Positions 6,484 to 8,704 of a DNA stretch of 8,704 nucleotides are shown piece by piece. The position numbers were made by a program, and so were the translations under genes. The stretch's first letter is position 1; the number at the start of each line of letters is the position of its first letter. The notes beneath the pieces are model-generated. The model saw nothing but the letters and a program-made list of their open reading frames with translations, was not told where the DNA came from and did not search any database. Source of the DNA: HB2-32-21 sp003448675 (GTDB lineage Bacteria > Pseudomonadota > Gammaproteobacteria > Pseudomonadales > Porticoccaceae); the NCBI GenBank assembly GCA_041584755.1, contig JBFHDK010000097.1:1-8704 (forward strand), given 5' to 3'.

Positions 6484-6492
6484 TTTGATTCT

Positions 6493-6951
6493 ATGAGCGA
6501 CGATAATGTACATCAGTCTTTCAGCCATCGGGCGCTGGCTAAATTATCACGCGCCGTGTACGAAAAGTTTGGCGAAGAGGCTCTTCCCCTGGTCACTGAA
6601 GTCTGGCACGACATGGGTCGTAAGGCGGGCACCAGAATTGCAAAAAAGAAAGGTATCAATACCTTTAGAGAAGCGGCGGATGATCACGTTGAAATGGTCA
6701 AGGGTTACGGTGACGTCTATGAGGTTTGTGAAGTAAGCGATGACACCTATTTCGCCCGCACGCGCCCCGGAACGCCTTGCGAGGTTGGCCTGGAAGATGC
6801 CGGAGAGCCCGCATGCCATGCCTGCATGGCGGTCAACAAAGCTCAGCTCGAAACCATCTGCGGTTCGTCGGTGGACATGATCATTACCCGTTCCCGCGCA
6901 ATGGGCGATGACGTGTGTGAAGTTAAGTACGTGGTGACGGGGCAAGCGTAA
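6493..6951 (+). CDS. Small cysteine-rich protein, L-2-amino-thiazoline-4-carboxylate hydrolase-like
   Basis: This 152-residue soluble protein has an N-terminal helical part (AKLSRAVYEKFGEEALPLVTEV, roughly 16-37; about residues 36-76 also look helical). The C-terminal half carries Cys79, Cys96, a C108-x-x-C111 pair, Cys123, and a closing GDDVCEVKYVV strand with Cys142. The layout (helical start with 'YEKFGEEAL', then Cys, C-x-x-C, and a final 'GDD-x-C' beta strand) recalls the ATC hydrolase family (PF14196), which opens a thiazoline ring in cysteine formation, and more distantly V4R-type domains. I could not align it, so the family is a best guess and the C-x-x-C pair might bind metal instead. 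It is the first gene of the rightward pair, divergent from the minus-strand operon, 100 nt before the GMC gene. The substrate here is unlikely to be inferable from the family name alone. Confidence 0.6.
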   Translation: MSDDNVHQSFSHRALAKLSRAVYEKFGEEALPLVTEVWHDMGRKAGTRIAKKKGINTFREAADDHVEMVKGYGDVYEVCEVSDDTYFARTRPGTPCEVGLEDAGEPACHACMAVNKAQLETICGSSVDMIITRSRAMGDDVCEVKYVVTGQA

Positions 6952-7001
6952 ACCAGGGCGTGAGCCCCGGTGTGCTGCATGCACTGTCTCGGTGGTAAAA
7001 A

Positions 7002-7020
7002 ATCAATAATGGATCAATAA
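7002..7020. repeat. Tandem ATCAATAA direct repeat upstream of GMC gene
   Basis: ATCAATAA occurs at 7002-7009 and again at 7013-7020, 11 bp apart, about one helical turn. Read on the other strand each copy is TTATTGAT, the same 8-mer found at 6424-6431 in the divergent promoter region. It may be a pair of operator half-sites or an AT-rich upstream element. Confidence 0.45.
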
Positions 7021-7022
7021 CT

Positions 7023-7042
7023 CAGCTCAAATAAGCAGCTCA
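7023..7042. repeat. CAGCTCA direct repeat overlapping GMC leader
   Basis: CAGCTCA occurs at 7023-7029 and 7036-7042, 13 bp apart; the second copy runs into the AGGAG ribosome binding site (7042-7046). It is short and may be chance, but it could affect translation initiation. Confidence 0.3.
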
Positions 7043-7051
7043 GGAGTCATC

Positions 7052-8578
7052 ATGACCGCATCGTCTTCGCAAGGCCCTAACGTGATTGTTGTTGGCAGTG
7101 GTTTTGGTGGCGCCGTCTGTGCCGCCCGTCTCGCCGAGGCGGGTTATACGGTTACCGTGCTCGAGCGGGGTCCCTGGCGAGACACAGTACCGGTGCGCTC
7201 CATGGGTATTGAGCGCCGCACGCCGTTCCCCCGGGGCCGACAATTGTTTACCCGGGCATTGCGCGGTATTGGTGGTAATCGTTTTCCCGGTGGCAAGGTT
7301 CGGCTCAACAAATACGGCCTGTTTGAGCTGTTTTTCGGCAGCGGTACGCGGATCGTTTGTTCCTCGGGCGTCGGTGGCGGCAGTCATGTCTATTCCGCTT
7401 CCCACGTGCGGCCCCTGGTCGAAAATTATTGGCAGGGCCACAACCCGGAGATTTCCGATGCAGTCATGGCGCCCTACTATGACTCGGTGCTGGCGCGTCT
7501 GGGCTCGGTGACGCCCACCGCCGAGCTTGGTATTCCCAACACCGCGGCAGCTCGCTTTAAGGATTCCGAGCATCTTGAAGCGGCGGCGCCACCGCCCGAC
7601 CCTCGCCTGGGTTATCTATTGCCGAAAGACCCCGCTAATCCGCAAAAAATCACCGATGCCAATGGTATCGAGCGCTGCGAAGTCGATTACAACGCCAATG
7701 ACGAGGGCTTTTTGGGTTCGCCCGGCGGCGGTAAGACCACACTGGACTTCGCTTATCTGGCGCCCGCGATGCAGCAGGCCGGTTTGGTGGTCAAGGATAT
7801 GTGTGAAGTGACGGCGGTGATACGCCAGTTCTATGGCAGCGCGCGCTACCGGGTCGAGTACACCGATCACCATGGCGGCGGTAAGTCGGCATTGGAGGCC
7901 GATCACGTGATTCTGGCGGCGGGCACGCTAAACACCCTGCGTATCCTGTTTCACAGTCGCGACAAGCGGGGTGGGCTGGTGGGCATGCCGCAACTCGGAC
8001 GCCGCTACGGCACCAACGGTGATTACCTGGGTTACTGGGATTACAACGAACCGGGGCTCGATCAGACCCGCGGTCTACCCACCACGGGCGGTGTAAAACT
8101 CAAAGGCGACGACAATTCGCCAATGATTGGTGGCGGCGGATTTCCGTCCGTCGACAGTTATCCGCTGCCAAAACGCTTGCGAGCGCGTATCAAGCGCGGC
8201 GCTTTTATCGCCGGTTTGGGCGAAGACATCATGAATGGCCAGGTCTGTATGCGGGCCGGTAAGCTCAGAGTGGACTACCCCTTTAGCCTCAGTTCGATTT
8301 TTGCGCGTACACAGGCCACGTTTGACGAAATCGGTAAGCGTACCGGGCGCAAGATTTATGCGTACAAAACACCGCTGACCGTACATCCTTCCGGCGGCGC
8401 TTGTCTCGGTAGCAGTGTCGAGGATGGTGTTATCGGCGCCAATGGCGAAATCTTTGACAACCCCGGTTTGTACGTCGCCGATGCGGCCGCACTACCGCGC
8501 TCACCGGGTGGGCCACCCTCCATCACCATTGCCGCCTGGGCGGAACACATCGCCAGTCAATTTGCCAAAGAAACTTAG
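7052..8578 (+). CDS. GMC-family FAD oxidoreductase, cholesterol-oxidase-like
   Basis: This 508-residue flavoenzyme has a Rossmann FAD motif near the start, VIVVGSGFGGAVCAARLAEAG (11-31), ending in a VLERG acidic strand (36-40). SSGVGGGSHVY (104-114) and HVILAAGTLNTLRIL (285-299) match the second and third FAD-contact blocks of GMC oxidoreductases. The C-terminus has HPSGGACLG (445-453), where His445 is the expected catalytic His, then GEIFDNPGLYVADAAALP (465-482) and SITIAAWAEHIA (490-501), closest to cholesterol oxidases. The second catalytic residue, normally Asn or His before 'P-S-x-T-I', is Pro488 here. No signal peptide or Tat motif is visible, so it is probably cytosolic. AGGAG (7042-7046) with a 5-nt spacer supports the start. 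The substrate is probably a secondary alcohol on a bulky, perhaps polycyclic, molecule, but sterol activity is not shown. Confidence 0.9.
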   Translation: MTASSSQGPNVIVVGSGFGGAVCAARLAEAGYTVTVLERGPWRDTVPVRSMGIERRTPFPRGRQLFTRALRGIGGNRFPGGKVRLNKYGLFELFFGSGTRIVCSSGVGGGSHVYSASHVRPLVENYWQGHNPEISDAVMAPYYDSVLARLGSVTPTAELGIPNTAAARFKDSEHLEAAAPPPDPRLGYLLPKDPANPQKITDANGIERCEVDYNANDEGFLGSPGGGKTTLDFAYLAPAMQQAGLVVKDMCEVTAVIRQFYGSARYRVEYTDHHGGGKSALEADHVILAAGTLNTLRILFHSRDKRGGLVGMPQLGRRYGTNGDYLGYWDYNEPGLDQTRGLPTTGGVKLKGDDNSPMIGGGGFPSVDSYPLPKRLRARIKRGAFIAGLGEDIMNGQVCMRAGKLRVDYPFSLSSIFARTQATFDEIGKRTGRKIYAYKTPLTVHPSGGACLGSSVEDGVIGANGEIFDNPGLYVADAAALPRSPGGPPSITIAAWAEHIASQFAKET

Positions 8579-8626
8579 CCCCTTTACCCAGCGCGTTAAC
8601 ACTGCCGACATCGGGCGCGGGGCTAA
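8575..8626 (+). other. Inverted repeat at the end of the GMC gene
   Basis: TTAGCCCC (8575-8582), which includes the GMC stop codon, is complementary to GGGGCTAA (8619-8626), and GCGC at 8591-8594 can pair with GCGC at 8615-8618. The loop is long and no T-run follows, so it is at best a factor-dependent or degenerate terminator. Bases 8579-8704 otherwise hold no convincing gene. Confidence 0.3.
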
Positions 8627-8704
8627 ACCCTCAGAGCGATATAAACGCTGGCGGCTGGATGCGGCGTACCCCTGGATGAGAATATCCTCAACGAGGCTGA
8701 AATC

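Larger units (their letters stand above)
6300..6492. promoter_or_regulatory. Divergent intergenic control region
   Basis: These 193 bases separate the minus-strand operon from the plus-strand pair. The part from about 6410 to 6475 is strikingly AT-rich compared with the GC-rich flanks, as expected for promoters. TGATA occurs at 6428-6432, 6436-6440 and 6448-6452, and ATTGATA is repeated exactly 20 bp apart (6426-6432, 6446-6452), which places both copies on the same helix face. The leftward leader would be about 140 nt and includes a small hairpin (GGTTG/CAACC, about 6376-6389). Confidence 0.6.

Noticed and set aside
6475..6492. Upstream ATG for the thiazoline-hydrolase-like protein
   Set aside because: It has no ribosome binding site; AGGGG at 6479-6483 serves the ATG at 6493.
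8501..8704. Minus-strand frame open to the window end
   Set aside because: It overlaps 78 bases of the GMC gene and has no recognisable motif; a partial gene entering from the right cannot be excluded but is not supported.
1..8704. Mobile elements, CRISPR arrays, tRNA or phage genes
   Set aside because: No transposase, integrase, regularly spaced repeat array or tRNA-like fold was seen on either strand.

Overview
The window looks like chromosomal DNA of a Gram-negative proteobacterium, most likely a gammaproteobacterium. The base composition is moderately GC-rich, genes are tightly packed with strong AGGAG-type ribosome binding sites, and one product carries an export signal. The taxonomic guess is an inference from gene style only. 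No mobile element, CRISPR array, tRNA or rRNA is visible, and nearly every gene encodes a small-molecule enzyme, so this is an accessory catabolic locus.

Layout. Left end, plus strand: the 3' part of a DUF169-family gene (to 445), then a luciferase-like (LLM class) flavin-dependent oxidoreductase (531-1598). Centre, minus strand, reading right to left from 6299 to 1716: a five-gene probable operon encoding a GlcG/HbpS-type protein, an exported cyclase-family metal hydrolase, a two-cluster Fe-S protein with two CCG domains, an FAD-linked GlcD-type oxidase, and a 105-residue YdhR-like alpha/beta-barrel protein. Right, plus strand and divergent from that operon: a small cysteine-rich protein resembling L-2-amino-thiazoline-4-carboxylate hydrolases (6493-6951), then a cholesterol-oxidase-like GMC oxidoreductase (7052-8578). 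The last 126 bases hold no convincing gene.

How the genes may work together (inference). The FAD protein and the Fe-S protein are translationally linked, with 1 nt between stop and start. They form a GlcD/GlcF-like dehydrogenase pair that would oxidise an organic alcohol or hydroxy acid and pass electrons through Fe-S centres to a quinone or other carrier. A GlcG-like protein in the same operon echoes the glc (glycolate) locus, but no GlcE is present, and the companions (cyclase hydrolase, ABM-type barrel, LLM flavoenzyme, GMC oxidase, thiazoline-hydrolase-like protein) do not fit glycolate use. The set suggests breakdown of a cyclic or ring-derived compound by successive oxidations and a hydrolytic ring or ester opening, partly outside the cytoplasm. 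The substrate cannot be read from the sequence.

Regulation. The 6300-6492 region is a divergent promoter region. A good sigma70-like promoter points right, a weaker one points left, and an AT-rich TTATTGAT-type repeat recurs both there and upstream of the GMC gene. Two GC-rich intercistronic hairpins without U-tracts lie inside the minus-strand operon. No regulator gene is in the window.
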